From: Bdellovibrio sp. | GTDB lineage: Bacteria; Bdellovibrionota; Bdellovibrionia; Bdellovibrionales; Bdellovibrionaceae | Direction: 5' to 3' | DNA: 20,602 nucleotides | NCBI GenBank assembly: GCA_019104905.1 | Contig: JAHRXB010000030.1 | Location: 1 to 20,602, forward strand | Shown here: one piece after another, positions 7,424 to 15,091 of the stretch | Numbering within the stretch: the first letter of the stretch is position 1 | Layout: each line of letters begins with the position of its first letter | Notes under the pieces: model-generated | Database searches by the model: none | The model's input: only the letters and a program-made list of their open reading frames with translations | What the model was told of the DNA's origin: nothing | Made by a program: the position numbers and the translations under genes

Positions 7424-8080
7424 TTATCTTGCGAAAGAAATGGCCTTTCCTAAGACCGTCTCAAGGTAACAGCTCTCATGAAGACTGTTCTTTACACCTG
7501 TCGCGATATTTATTCCGCTAGAGCACTGCAAAGTAAAAGATTTCATTCTGAGTGAGATCTTTAAAACAGGAACCAACCACTGATCGGCACCGGGAGTCGC
7601 ATTTTTCTCGACCTGCAATTGAATGTTCCGGGACTCAAAACGACTTAATTGAAGGGCTCGAATCATGAGACCGTCGTTGTTATTACGATCGCCAGGCTCC
7701 GTACCCATCATCGGGGCAGAAAGCAAAACTTCATTGTTCTTCAGAGACTTCAATTTTTTGTTATAAGCGTCCGAATAGTAATCCTCGACATTTTCGGCGG
7801 TTTGAACATCTCCGTTCACCGTGAGTTCGCAGCCCGACGAGTCGCAAATGATTTTTCGAATCGTGCTGGTGTCGGCAGCATCCTCTTTGATCTCAATTTG
7901 GCTGTCCTCTAAAATCTTTTTTAACAGTTGGCCGTCTTCACCAACAATTCGAATCGTGGCGGCACCCTGATCATAGGAGATCAAACTTGCAGATCTCATG
8001 GGTCCAACAGAACCCACTTGCCCATTCCCAGCAAAAGCAGAACTAGCCATTACCATCACTACCAAAAATGTCTTTTTCAT
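7424..8080 (-). CDS. Secreted protein of unknown function
   Basis: The ATG at 8080 has AAAGGAGAGAG just upstream and yields a signal peptide (MKKTFLVVMVMASSAFA, cleavage before Gly), so the longer frame from 8113 is not used. The product is about 218 residues and I do not recognise a family. The mature part has four cysteines in two pairs (IICDSSGCELTVNG, and FTLQCSSG with HESCYLET near the C-terminus), which could form two disulfides in the periplasm. A middle region (DRNNNDG) is Asn/Asp-rich and could bind a cation. The amino-acid make-up is alternating polar/hydrophobic, suggesting a beta-rich fold. It is a single-gene unit with its own terminator, and its upstream region carries an inverted repeat at 8144-8167. 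Confidence 0.8.
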   Translation of the reverse strand: MKKTFLVVMVMASSAFAGNGQVGSVGPMRSASLISYDQGAATIRIVGEDGQLLKKILEDSQIEIKEDAADTSTIRKIICDSSGCELTVNGDVQTAENVEDYYSDAYNKKLKSLKNNEVLLSAPMMGTEPGDRNNNDGLMIRALQLSRFESRNIQLQVEKNATPGADQWLVPVLKISLRMKSFTLQCSSGINIATGVKNSLHESCYLETVLGKAISFAR

Positions 8081-8143
8081 ACTCTCTCCTTTGTACGTAT
8101 GCTTCTGCTGCAAGAACCGACCCTCTTATGAGTCGATAAAATG

Positions 8144-8167
8144 CATGTAAATTCGAATACTTACATG
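8144..8167. repeat. Palindrome CATGTAA-N10-TTACATG (possible operator)
   Basis: Perfect 7-bp arms flank a 10-nt spacer that itself holds the palindrome ATTCGAAT (8151-8158). On the minus strand the right part contains TTTACA, a possible -35 of the leftward secreted protein gene. The size and symmetry suit a dimeric repressor or activator site. Confidence 0.4.
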
Positions 8168-8181
8168 ACAGACCCGCCCCA

Positions 8182-8334
8182 TTACCCATGTCTATCTTCT
8201 AAACAAGCGCGCCAAAGAGCCGAAAAAAGGCCTGTCAGAAATCCGGCGAGTCCCCCAAAAGAGATCGTCAAAATCATGAACAGCGATTCTGCACAAATTA
8301 CACCGAACGCCTGGAAGAGCGACCTCAGGTCCAA
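8182..8334 (-). CDS. Possible small single-pass membrane protein
   Basis: A minus-strand frame is open from a TTG at 8334 (about 50 residues) with an internal ATG at 8277 (about 31 residues), stop TAA at 8182-8184. The reading is protein-like: an amphipathic start (LDLRSLFQAFGVICAES), one strongly hydrophobic Gly-containing segment (LFMILTISFGGLAGFLTGLF) and a charged tail (RACLEDRHG), the usual shape of a small inner-membrane protein. The ribosome-binding site is weak for either start, and the frame upstream of the TTG stays open for about a dozen more codons before a TAG. It may be a degraded gene end. I do not recognise it. Confidence 0.3.
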   Translation of the reverse strand: MDLRSLFQAFGVICAESLFMILTISFGGLAGFLTGLFSALWRACLEDRHG

Positions 8335-8355
8335 ACTACGATATTTCCATTTTTT

Positions 8356-8374
8356 AATTTCTGGCTAAGAAATT
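8356..8374. repeat. Inverted repeat AATTTCT-GGCTA-AGAAATT
   Basis: Perfect 7-bp arms with a 5-nt spacer, about 40 nt before the start of the large secreted protein gene. It is placed where an operator or a 5' leader hairpin would be. AT-rich arms make a weak RNA stem. Confidence 0.35.
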
Positions 8375-8413
8375 GCTTTACTCCTTTTTTTACTGGTACT
8401 TCCGGAGATCGAC

Positions 8414-10078
8414 ATGAAGCTATTTATTGGAGCATTTCTATTCTTAATGTGCGGCGGTTTGAGTTCTTACGCCCAATCGACGCCCGCAACACAATGGCGG
8501 ATCACCCAGCCCTCTTGGACCGAGCTTCATGAGAAACAGTTTGGAGAGTTCGTCTCTCGCTTAGGAGAGGCCGTCGAGCGCCGGGAGTGTGGTAAGGTTG
8601 ATACCTGCCTCCAAAGCACCGCCAATCCCTATTACACTTCAGATCCACGGGGCCTCAAGTACTTTGCCGACTGCGCGGATCTTCCTTATTATCTTCGCGG
8701 ATACTTCGCCTGGAAAAATGGTCTGCCTTTTTCTGTCATTAGCGAGGTGAAACCCAATCTGAGCCCCGGCGAAGACCCCAAAAATGTCAAAGACGTGCGC
8801 TACTCGCCTTTAGGAAACTATGTCACCAAACGCTATGATGTTTTCGTCAAAAAAGGTGTTTTCAAAAACACGTATCCCAATGCACTGGAAGTCCTTAACG
8901 ATGTTGTTCCCGGACTGACGTTTTCAGCTTCGTTCCGAATGATGGGAAATCTTGATCAGGAGCTATTTTCTGACTTCTATCCCGTCAAAATCAATCGCAC
9001 GGCCATTCGCCCCGGAACCGTGATCTATGATCCCAATGGTCATGTTGCTGTCATCTATAAAGTCTCCGATGATGGAAGAATATTTTATATCGACGCTCAC
9101 CCTGACAATTCTTTGACGATGGGAATGTTCACTCCCAAGTTCGTGCGCAGCAATCCCGCGCAAGGAGCTGGATTTAAAAACTTCCGTCCTTTGGCTTTGA
9201 TTGATGCGAAATTGGATTCTTCTGGTTCCTACGCCGGAGGAAAAATCATTGCTGCGACAAACTCCCAGCTCCCCCAATATGGAATCGAACAGTTCTATGG
9301 CACTCAACCAGACCCGATGGGTTCGTGGAGTAAGGGAAAGTTTACCGTTCAAGGGCAGCAGACCAACTTCTATGACTATGTTCGCTTAAGCCTTATGCAA
9401 GGCGAAGTGCATATTGATCCCCTGAACGACATGGCCCAATTAACGGATGATATCTGCGTGAGCCTTAAAGACCGCGTCGACGCCGTGGAGGCTGCTCGAA
9501 CATCTGGAATTTATTTAAAACCTCATCCTGAAAGACTGCCTTTAAATATCTACGGCACCGATGGTGAATGGGAGGCCTATGCCACGCCTTCACGAGACGC
9601 CCGTCTGAAGGTGGCCTTCATAGATCTACTGGCCCAAACAAAGTCCAATATTGAACGCTACAAAAAAAGAGACCCTGCCCTTCGCTATAACGGTGGCAAC
9701 TTGGCGGCAGATCTGTTTTCGATCTACGCTCAAAAAGCTCAGGCCTGTCAGTTTTCTTACACCACGACAAATGGTCTGACCGTAAAAATGAATCTTGAGG
9801 CCGCACGCCAAAGATTGTTTGCGATGAGCTTTGATCCTTACCACTGCATAGAAAACCGCTGGGGAGCTCGCATCGAACAAGAGATCGCGGCATGTACGGA
9901 TGATCAAAACAAACGCGCTTGGTATGAACAAGAAAAGTGGCTTCGCTATCAACCTGAACGTCGTTATGACGTACGCATGGACTTGTCCCTGGAAGAACTC
10001 ACGGGACCGCTGCCAGGAATTGGCCTTGAAGCGCCTCCCGACATCGACATCGTGGGGTACTTAAAGTCGCAGCGTTAG
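8414..10078 (+). CDS. Large secreted protein, possible NlpC/P60- or CHAP-like cysteine hydrolase
   Basis: A protein of 554 residues. GGAG lies 6 nt before the ATG. Residues 1-21 form a signal peptide ending SYAQ. Residues 80-230 have the layout of a papain-like NlpC/P60 or CHAP fold: a Cys at the head of a helix (FADCADLPYYLRGYFAW, Cys87), then after about 120 residues a His at the start of a strand (PGTVIYDPNGHVAVIYKV, His210), then a polar residue on the next strand (FYIDAHPDN, Asp227/His229). Such enzymes cleave peptidoglycan peptides or act as amidases. The 320-residue C-terminal part has several Cys residues and many aromatic and charged residues but no domain I can name. The gene is monocistronic and ends 1 nt from lpxC on the opposite strand. 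The catalytic assignment is an inference from motif spacing. Confidence 0.8.
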   Translation: MKLFIGAFLFLMCGGLSSYAQSTPATQWRITQPSWTELHEKQFGEFVSRLGEAVERRECGKVDTCLQSTANPYYTSDPRGLKYFADCADLPYYLRGYFAWKNGLPFSVISEVKPNLSPGEDPKNVKDVRYSPLGNYVTKRYDVFVKKGVFKNTYPNALEVLNDVVPGLTFSASFRMMGNLDQELFSDFYPVKINRTAIRPGTVIYDPNGHVAVIYKVSDDGRIFYIDAHPDNSLTMGMFTPKFVRSNPAQGAGFKNFRPLALIDAKLDSSGSYAGGKIIAATNSQLPQYGIEQFYGTQPDPMGSWSKGKFTVQGQQTNFYDYVRLSLMQGEVHIDPLNDMAQLTDDICVSLKDRVDAVEAARTSGIYLKPHPERLPLNIYGTDGEWEAYATPSRDARLKVAFIDLLAQTKSNIERYKKRDPALRYNGGNLAADLFSIYAQKAQACQFSYTTTNGLTVKMNLEAARQRLFAMSFDPYHCIENRWGARIEQEIAACTDDQNKRAWYEQEKWLRYQPERRYDVRMDLSLEELTGPLPGIGLEAPPDIDIVGYLKSQR

Positions 10079-10079
10079 T

Positions 10080-10988
10080 TTAGACGGGAACGGTCCAGCC
10101 TGTATAACGCTGAACTTCTTCAGAAACGTCGGCGCCAAGTTCGACGTGGCGGTAACTGGTCGGAGAGTCCCAGATTTTTCGGACGAGTTTATTCATAATA
10201 TCGTGACCGGCTTTATAAAGAACAACGTGTCCCATCAGTGGCATTTCTAAAGTGACGAGGTCGCCTAAGGCGTCCAAAGCTTTGTGACGAACGAATTCGT
10301 CAGCCCAGCGCAGCCCTTCAGGATTAACGACATTATCGCCATCAAGAACGATGCAGTTCTCAAGGCTGCCACCTTTTGCAAGGCCGCGTGCTTTTAAGGC
10401 TTCTACGTCTTTGAGAAAGCCAAAAGTTCTCGCTCCGGCAACATCACGCCCGAAAGATTGTTCGTTGATGTCGATATCAATCGTCTGCTTGCCAATTCGA
10501 GAGTGAGGAAAATCAATGGTCACCGTGAGGCGTAGGCCGTGATAAGGAACCACATAGGCGTGTTTTTCGCCTTCACTGAAATAGATCGGCTCTGTGATGT
10601 AACAATACTTTCGCGGCTGATCTTGTTCAACAATGCCCACGGCCAACAAGGCATTTAGAAAATCACGGGCACTGCCGTCGCCAATGGGGATTTCAGGTCC
10701 ATTCAGTTCAATAAAGAGATTATCTATACGCAAAGCCGACAAAGCTGAAAGACAGTGTTCAATGGTCGCCACTGAAAACGCCCCACCACCGATGGTCGTT
10801 TGATGTGAAGTGGCTTGAACGTTCTTAGCAGAAACCTTCAAAGAAGGAGTTCCCGGTAAATCAGTGCGAATAAAGTAGACTCCACTGTCAGGGGGCGCAG
10901 GTCTAAAAGTAAGAGTGCAGGGATCCCCGGAGTGAATCCCAATTCCATCGACAACAGTTTTTTTACGAATGGTTTTCTGTAAGAACAT
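10080..10988 (-). CDS. lpxC: UDP-3-O-acyl-N-acetylglucosamine deacetylase (LpxC)
   Basis: A 302-residue protein of the usual length. It performs the committed step of lipid A synthesis in the cytoplasm, using zinc to remove the acetyl group of UDP-3-O-acyl-GlcNAc. The zinc ligands are His78 (in ATIEHCLSAL), His235 and Asp239 (in HKALDALGDL), and the catalytic residues are Glu77 and His262 (in AGHDIMNKLVRK), in line with E. coli Glu78, His79, His238, Asp242 and His265. The N-terminus FLQKTIRKKTVVDGIGIHSG aligns with the family start, and an in-frame TAA lies just upstream, so the ATG at 10988 is fixed. No Shine-Dalgarno is present: the upstream 28 nt form a perfect hairpin (see 10989-11016). 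It is the last gene of the ruvCAB-asparaginase operon. Confidence 0.97.
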   Translation of the reverse strand: MFLQKTIRKKTVVDGIGIHSGDPCTLTFRPAPPDSGVYFIRTDLPGTPSLKVSAKNVQATSHQTTIGGGAFSVATIEHCLSALSALRIDNLFIELNGPEIPIGDGSARDFLNALLAVGIVEQDQPRKYCYITEPIYFSEGEKHAYVVPYHGLRLTVTIDFPHSRIGKQTIDIDINEQSFGRDVAGARTFGFLKDVEALKARGLAKGGSLENCIVLDGDNVVNPEGLRWADEFVRHKALDALGDLVTLEMPLMGHVVLYKAGHDIMNKLVRKIWDSPTSYRHVELGADVSEEVQRYTGWTVPV

Positions 10989-11016
10989 ACTTAGTTAGAC
11001 TTTACTCTAACTAAGT
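10989..11016 (-). promoter_or_regulatory. Perfect hairpin spanning the asparaginase stop and ending at the lpxC ATG
   Basis: On the minus strand ACTTAGTTAGA-GTAAAG-TCTAACTAAGT is a perfect 11-bp stem with a 6-nt loop. The 5' arm contains the last codon and TAG stop of the asparaginase gene (ACT TAG). The 3' arm ends at the base before the lpxC ATG. It fills the entire junction, leaving no Shine-Dalgarno outside the structure. The stem is AT-rich and has no T tract, so it is not a terminator. A ribosome finishing the asparaginase gene would open it, which suggests translational coupling or a protein-binding site. Confidence 0.7.
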
Positions 11017-12015
11017 GCCCTTCGCAATGCGCATCTGCCCGACCACGTCTCCGCGCCAGTTGGTTACTGACGGCATCGTGTATTTCGCGAGCGCTTTAAA
11101 CTCTGCCTCATTAAGCCCACCGAGTTGGAGTAATAACGAAGCTGCGGCCACCTGAGCCGCACGCCCGGCTCCGTCAGAGGCCTTGATTGCGAAGGCGACT
11201 CTTTTTTCTGGCAAGACTCCGCAGAAAACCCCCTCGGCCCCACCCTTGACGATGGCGCGCCCCTGTGACTTTTCAATCACAGCTGTGGTGAAATTGTCAC
11301 TGCCAGACACATAAAACGGAAAGGCCTTTACCGCTCGCAAAATACGCTCGCAAGCGGCTTTCCGCGCGGGCGTCTCTTTAGGATTAATAAAGGTCGACAT
11401 CCCTGTGGCCATGGCTTGCAAAGGAACGGCGTAAGTAGGAATGCCACAGCCATCAATGCCCGCAGCAACCTTTGAGTGGTCGACCTTCATCGTCTCGGTC
11501 AGAATTTTACGCAGTCGTTTTTGAGCGTTGTGTTCGTACTTTTCATAACCGGCAGGATCTTCTCCCAGATGCAAACAGGTTGTGATCAGCGCTGAATGTT
11601 TTCCGGCACAGTTATTACAAAAAACCGTCGGACTTTGCCCGCGACGAATCATTTCATGGGAGCTCGCTTCATCCAAAGGCAGATGAGGACCACAGATATA
11701 AGACGACTCTTTAATTTGAACTTTTTCCGCCCACTGCTGAAGTGCTTGCAGGTGATCCTTTTCCCCGCGATGGGACGCGCAGGCCAAAGCGATGTGTTTA
11801 TCTTCCAAACCATACTTGTCGGCAGCGCCGGATTCGATTAACGGCAAAGCTTGGAGCATTTTAATTGCACTTCGTGGCAGAGTCAGAAACTGAGGATTCC
11901 CCCAAAAGTGAGTGACATTGCCAATCTCATTTACAACCACTGCCATAACCTGATGAAGGCTTTCCACGACGGGACCCCTCAACACCTCAACAACCAAAGG
12001 CTGCCTAGACGCCAT
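11011..12015 (-). CDS. L-asparaginase, rhizobial AnsA type (Asparaginase_II family)
   Basis: A 334-residue protein of the Rhizobium etli-type (class 3) asparaginases, which hydrolyse L-asparagine to aspartate and ammonia and are unrelated to E. coli AnsA/AnsB. Family motifs are clear: RSAIKMLQALP near 48-58, ASHRGEKDH near 80-88, CGPHLP near 108-113, FCNNCAGKHSAL near 132-143, DGCGIPTYAVPL near 188-199, and KGGAEGV near 257-263. The catalytic and metal residues known from the R. etli enzyme (Ser48, Lys51, Ser80; zinc at Cys135, Lys138, Cys189) appear here at Ser49, Lys52, Ser81, Cys136, Lys139 and Cys190. GGAGAG in the end of ruvB precedes the ATG, and the intergenic gap to ruvB is only 2 nt. 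A cytoplasmic location is likely, as there is no signal peptide. Confidence 0.9.
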   Translation of the reverse strand: MASRQPLVVEVLRGPVVESLHQVMAVVVNEIGNVTHFWGNPQFLTLPRSAIKMLQALPLIESGAADKYGLEDKHIALACASHRGEKDHLQALQQWAEKVQIKESSYICGPHLPLDEASSHEMIRRGQSPTVFCNNCAGKHSALITTCLHLGEDPAGYEKYEHNAQKRLRKILTETMKVDHSKVAAGIDGCGIPTYAVPLQAMATGMSTFINPKETPARKAACERILRAVKAFPFYVSGSDNFTTAVIEKSQGRAIVKGGAEGVFCGVLPEKRVAFAIKASDGAGRAAQVAAASLLLQLGGLNEAEFKALAKYTMPSVTNWRGDVVGQMRIAKGT

Positions 12016-12017
12016 AT

Positions 12018-13010
12018 TTATCTCTCCGAACTTAGTACTGAATTCTTCGCATACTCAGTGATGACACGTCCTCGCTGAGTTTTTTGTATGAAGCCCTCTT
12101 GAATCAAGAATGGTTCATAGACCTCTTCCAGTGTGTCTCTTTCTTCACTGAGGGCCGCAGCTATTGTATCAATGCCAACGGGGCCTCCGTTATACTTTTC
12201 TTGGATCAGGCTCAAAATACGACGATCCATTAGATCCAGACCAAATTGATCCACTCCTAACTGGTTCAGAGCGTAAACGGCGATTTCTTTATTGATGTTC
12301 CCATTGCCTTTAACTTGAGCATAATCCCGAACTCGCTTCAAAAGCCTGTTGGCAACACGAGGAGTTCCCCGCGAACGGCGGGCCACTTCTTCCGCCCCCT
12401 CTTCGTCCATTTTCACTTTGAGAATCTCAGAGGATCTCATCAAAATTTGCTGAAGAGCATGCTTATCATAAAACTGAAGTCGTTCGACAATTCCAAATCG
12501 ATCTCGAAATGGAGGATTGAGCAGACCCGCGCGAGTTGTGGCTCCCACCAAAGTGAAAGGTGCCAACTGAAACTTCATCGAACGAGCCCCTAACCCCTCA
12601 CCCGTGACGATGTCGATATAATAATCTTCCATGGCCGTATAGAGATACTCTTCCACATGACGGCTCAAGCGATGAATCTCATCAATGAACAAAACCGAGT
12701 TCGGCTTGAGCGAAGTAAGAACCGCCGCCAGATCCCCTTTTTTGTCGATGGCGGGTGCCGACGTCATTTTGATCTCAGCACCCATATCATTGGCGATGAT
12801 CTTCGAAAGTGTCGTTTTTCCCAATCCAGGAGGGCCACACAACAAGACATGATCCAAAGGTTCGCCGCGGTGTTTTGCCGCCGCCACAAAGACCTTAAGC
12901 TTTTCTTTCACATCATCTTGACCGGGAAAGTCCGCGAACGTTTGCGGACGCAGTTCATTTTCCCAACTCTTTTCACCCTCAATCGGATCGCCCTCTAAAA
13001 TACGACTCAT
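12018..13010 (-). CDS. ruvB: Holliday junction branch migration helicase RuvB
   Basis: A 330-residue protein. It is the AAA+ motor that, as hexamers docked on RuvA, drives branch migration of Holliday junctions during recombinational repair. Walker A is GPPGLGKTT (59-67), Walker B VLFIDEIH (106-113), sensor 1 GATTR (156-160), and the arginine finger region is PFRDRFGIV (about 167-175). The winged-helix C-terminal domain includes [28 protein letters not shown] and RGRVITEYA. The start overlaps the ruvA stop by the ATGA quartet (13007-13010), indicating translational coupling. Confidence 0.98.
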   Translation of the reverse strand: MSRILEGDPIEGEKSWENELRPQTFADFPGQDDVKEKLKVFVAAAKHRGEPLDHVLLCGPPGLGKTTLSKIIANDMGAEIKMTSAPAIDKKGDLAAVLTSLKPNSVLFIDEIHRLSRHVEEYLYTAMEDYYIDIVTGEGLGARSMKFQLAPFTLVGATTRAGLLNPPFRDRFGIVERLQFYDKHALQQILMRSSEILKVKMDEEGAEEVARRSRGTPRVANRLLKRVRDYAQVKGNGNINKEIAVYALNQLGVDQFGLDLMDRRILSLIQEKYNGGPVGIDTIAAALSEERDTLEEVYEPFLIQEGFIQKTQRGRVITEYAKNSVLSSER

Positions 13011-13588
13011 GATAAGCTCCCAGAAAGAGTTTGCAGTCCTTTACGAACACCCTCTTCCAAGGACATATCCGTCGGCAACGTCGCGACGAACTGATCGACC
13101 AATTGAGACTTGTAACCCAAATTCAACAAAGCAGAAGTGATCTGTGTGTGAGCTTCAGAACGACCTTTGATTGTCTCTTCGATCGAAACCAATTTCCCCT
13201 TCAAAGTCAGAATAATCTGTTCGGCGGTTTTTTTACCGACCTTGGGAAGACCTGACAAGGCCTTCGCGTTACCGGCTTCGATCATCTCTTGAATTTGTGC
13301 CGGACGGCCACCTGACAAAATGCTCAAGGCCATTTTCGGGCCCACACCATTGACCTTCAATAGGGATAGAAACAGATTTTTTTCTTCTTTGGAGTGAAAA
13401 CCAAAAAGCTGCAAAGCATCTTCGCGAACGTGGGTGTGCACCCACACAATGATGTCCTTCCCTAAAAGGGCTTGCAAATCTCCTAGAGTATTTGAGGACG
13501 CGTGAATTTCATACCCCACCCCTTGCACGTCAAGCAATGCGGCATCACTTAAAACTTCAATAATTTTTCCACGCAAATAACCGATCAT
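13007..13588 (-). CDS. ruvA: Holliday junction recognition protein RuvA
   Basis: A 193-residue protein of normal family length. RuvA tetramers bind four-way junctions and recruit RuvB. Domain I is an OB fold starting [12 protein letters not shown]. The acidic pin residues that hold the crossover apart are Glu56-Asp57 (in [12 protein letters not shown]). Domain II has two helix-hairpin-helix motifs ([11 protein letters not shown] near 79-88 and [11 protein letters not shown] near 113-123). Domain III, which contacts RuvB, occupies the C-terminal 45 residues ([11 protein letters not shown]). The ATG overlaps the ruvC stop by ATGA (13585-13588), and its own stop overlaps ruvB in the same way. 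Confidence 0.97.
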   Translation of the reverse strand: MIGYLRGKIIEVLSDAALLDVQGVGYEIHASSNTLGDLQALLGKDIIVWVHTHVREDALQLFGFHSKEEKNLFLSLLKVNGVGPKMALSILSGGRPAQIQEMIEAGNAKALSGLPKVGKKTAEQIILTLKGKLVSIEETIKGRSEAHTQITSALLNLGYKSQLVDQFVATLPTDMSLEEGVRKGLQTLSGSLS

Positions 13589-14091
13589 AAACTTACCGCT
13601 CTCTCAAGAATAGATTTCTTCTTTAACTCAAAAGCATGATGACAAGCCATCGCCAAAGCGTCGGAGGCATCAATGCGATTGATCACTTTGATATTTAAAA
13701 CCGCTTTTAAAATAGCCTGCACATCTTCTTTGGAGGCGCCTCCGCTGCCCGTCACTCCTTTTTTTACAACTCGTGTTGCATACTCAAAGACATCCGAACC
13801 GCCCAGCCCCGCTTCGTACATCACCACACCCCGGGCATGGCCCAGCTTAAAAGCGCTGTCGGCATTTTTTCCTAGAAAGATCTTTTCGATCACCACTTGA
13901 TGAGGTTTGTATTTTTCCATGACCTCTCGAAAGGCTGACCCAAGCTCTTTCATCCGCAATGGAAAAGCGTCTTCCGCATTCAACAAAATCACTCCGTGAT
14001 TGATATGCTCAATCCGCCCGTTCTCAACACGAACGACGCCAAAACCTGTAATGCGGGAACCGGGGTCCACCCCAAGAATCGTCAAGGACAT
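13585..14091 (-). CDS. ruvC: Holliday junction resolvase RuvC
   Basis: A 168-residue protein and first gene of the five-gene leftward operon. RuvC dimers nick two opposite strands of a Holliday junction. The four metal-binding acidic residues are present: Asp9 (LGVDPG), Glu69 (VVIEKIF), Asp141 and Asp144 (IDASDAL), equivalent to E. coli Asp7, Glu66, Asp138 and Asp141. The GSGGASKEDVQ loop is also typical. GGAG precedes the ATG at 14091. The promoter should lie in 14092-14166, but no convincing -35/-10 pair was seen on that strand. Confidence 0.97.
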   Translation of the reverse strand: MSLTILGVDPGSRITGFGVVRVENGRIEHINHGVILLNAEDAFPLRMKELGSAFREVMEKYKPHQVVIEKIFLGKNADSAFKLGHARGVVMYEAGLGGSDVFEYATRVVKKGVTGSGGASKEDVQAILKAVLNIKVINRIDASDALAMACHHAFELKKKSILERAVSL

Positions 14092-14130
14092 TAAAACTCC
14101 ATCTGTCGTTCCTATTTGAAGCTGAACCTA

Positions 14131-14159
14131 TTGCTTAGTCAATGAATCTGCTTTAGAAT
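14131..14159 (+). promoter_or_regulatory. Sigma70-like promoter for the TPR gene
   Basis: TTGCTT (14131-14136) and TAGAAT (14154-14159) are separated by exactly 17 nt, a good match to the vegetative consensus. Transcription would begin near 14166. This makes the ATG at 14167 leaderless and favours the downstream ATG at 14224 as the usual start. Confidence 0.55.
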
Positions 14160-14223
14160 TTCCATCATGCGCTTTGAGCAAAAACTAGAGCCAAGCGGCT
14201 CACGGAATGGAAATACGAGTTTA

Positions 14224-15036
14224 ATGAAGATTGACGCCAGCACCGTTGAAAAATACCAAATGATTCTTGAGAAAGATCCCAACTCTCAGGTTTTTGCTCC
14301 TTTGGCAGAGGCTTATCGCGAAATGGGAATGCTTTCTGAGGCGCAAAAAACAGTGACTGCGGGCGTTCAACGCCATCCGCAATTTGTCGGTGGACTCGTT
14401 ACTTACGCCAAGGTGATGCGCGACCTAGGACATCTCGGAAAAGCTCTGGAAACCCTGAAGAGAGCGACTTCTCTGGCTCCAGAAAATATTTTGGCTCATC
14501 AGCTTTTGGCCGAGGTGCAACTCGCCAACAAGAATCCGAAGGATGCTCTCAAAGCCTTCAAAATGGTCTTATTTTTAAATCCCAACTCGAAATCAGCCCA
14601 AAAGGCTGTTCAGAAATTGGAATCCCTGACTGCGGATGAGTACGATGAAGAAGTTTTTGCGATGACAAAACTTCCTGAGGTTCATCTCGACAAGGCACCT
14701 CCGGCGCCGCCCAAGCAGGAAGAGGCTCTCATGGTGAAGCCGCTTCCAACCACCCCGAGTAGGGCCATGGAGCGCATGCTCTCCCTCATTGATGCCTTTA
14801 TTGTACGCAATGACCTTGAAAAAGCTCATGCGTTACTGAAGGACACCCGCCTGGAGTTTGGGGATCATCCTGAGATCCAAAGACGCATGAAAACCCTTCA
14901 GGTTCGCTATAATGATTCTGACGAAGCCACCCCCCTGCGCCCTCTTCAACCTCGTGAACAATTGATCCGCGAACGGAAGATTGAAGTGCTCGAGATGATG
15001 CTTCGCAAAATTGACGAGTACCGAGCCCAAGGTTGA
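14224..15036 (+). CDS. TPR-repeat protein of unknown role
   Basis: A product of about 270 residues from the ATG at 14224. An in-frame ATG at 14167 would add 19 polar residues and would sit at the predicted transcription start, so the downstream start is preferred; its ribosome-binding site (ACGAG) is modest. There is no signal peptide, so the protein is probably cytoplasmic. Residues 1-130 form about three to four tetratricopeptide repeats (for example VFAPLAEAYREMGMLSEAQKT, KALETLKRATSLAPENILAHQLLAEV and DALKAFKMVLFLNPNSKSA). A Pro-rich linker (KAPPAPPKQEEA, about 155-165) leads to a helical C-terminal region. Such repeats are scaffolds, and no enzyme motif is visible. It precedes efp by 55 nt and may be co-transcribed with it. 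Confidence 0.82.
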   Translation: MKIDASTVEKYQMILEKDPNSQVFAPLAEAYREMGMLSEAQKTVTAGVQRHPQFVGGLVTYAKVMRDLGHLGKALETLKRATSLAPENILAHQLLAEVQLANKNPKDALKAFKMVLFLNPNSKSAQKAVQKLESLTADEYDEEVFAMTKLPEVHLDKAPPAPPKQEEALMVKPLPTTPSRAMERMLSLIDAFIVRNDLEKAHALLKDTRLEFGDHPEIQRRMKTLQVRYNDSDEATPLRPLQPREQLIRERKIEVLEMMLRKIDEYRAQG

Positions 15037-15064
15037 CCGCCGACATTTGTTTGAGCGAATATAG

Positions 15065-15084
15065 CTTCCTGTATTCAGGAAGGA
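15065..15084 (+). promoter_or_regulatory. Hairpin enclosing the efp ribosome-binding site
   Basis: CTTCCTG-TATT-CAGGAAG is a perfect 7-bp stem with a 4-nt loop (15065-15082). The Shine-Dalgarno AGGAAGGA (15077-15084) lies mostly within the 3' arm, 7 nt before the efp ATG. When folded, the stem would hide the ribosome-binding site. There is no T tract, so it is not a terminator. Confidence 0.55.
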
Positions 15085-15091
15085 TTTAACA

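Larger units (their letters stand above)
8081..8413. other. Divergent intergenic region with two inverted repeats
   Basis: This lies between the unknown secreted protein (leftward) and the large secreted hydrolase-like protein (rightward). It contains a palindromic site at 8144-8167, a second inverted repeat at 8356-8374, and a possible small membrane protein gene on the minus strand at 8182-8334. A plus-strand reading frame at 8141-8368 is also open, but its composition gives no sign of being a protein. A leftward promoter may be TTTACA, 17 nt, TAAGAG, overlapping the first palindrome. No clear rightward promoter is seen. Confidence 0.55.

Noticed and set aside
8141..8368. 75-codon plus-strand frame in the intergenic region
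   Set aside because: No ribosome-binding site, polar low-structure composition, and it begins inside a palindrome; no support as a gene.
10070..10090. Terminator between the large secreted protein gene and lpxC
   Set aside because: The two convergent genes are 1 nt apart and no stem with a T tract is visible at the junction; any terminator would have to lie inside coding sequence.
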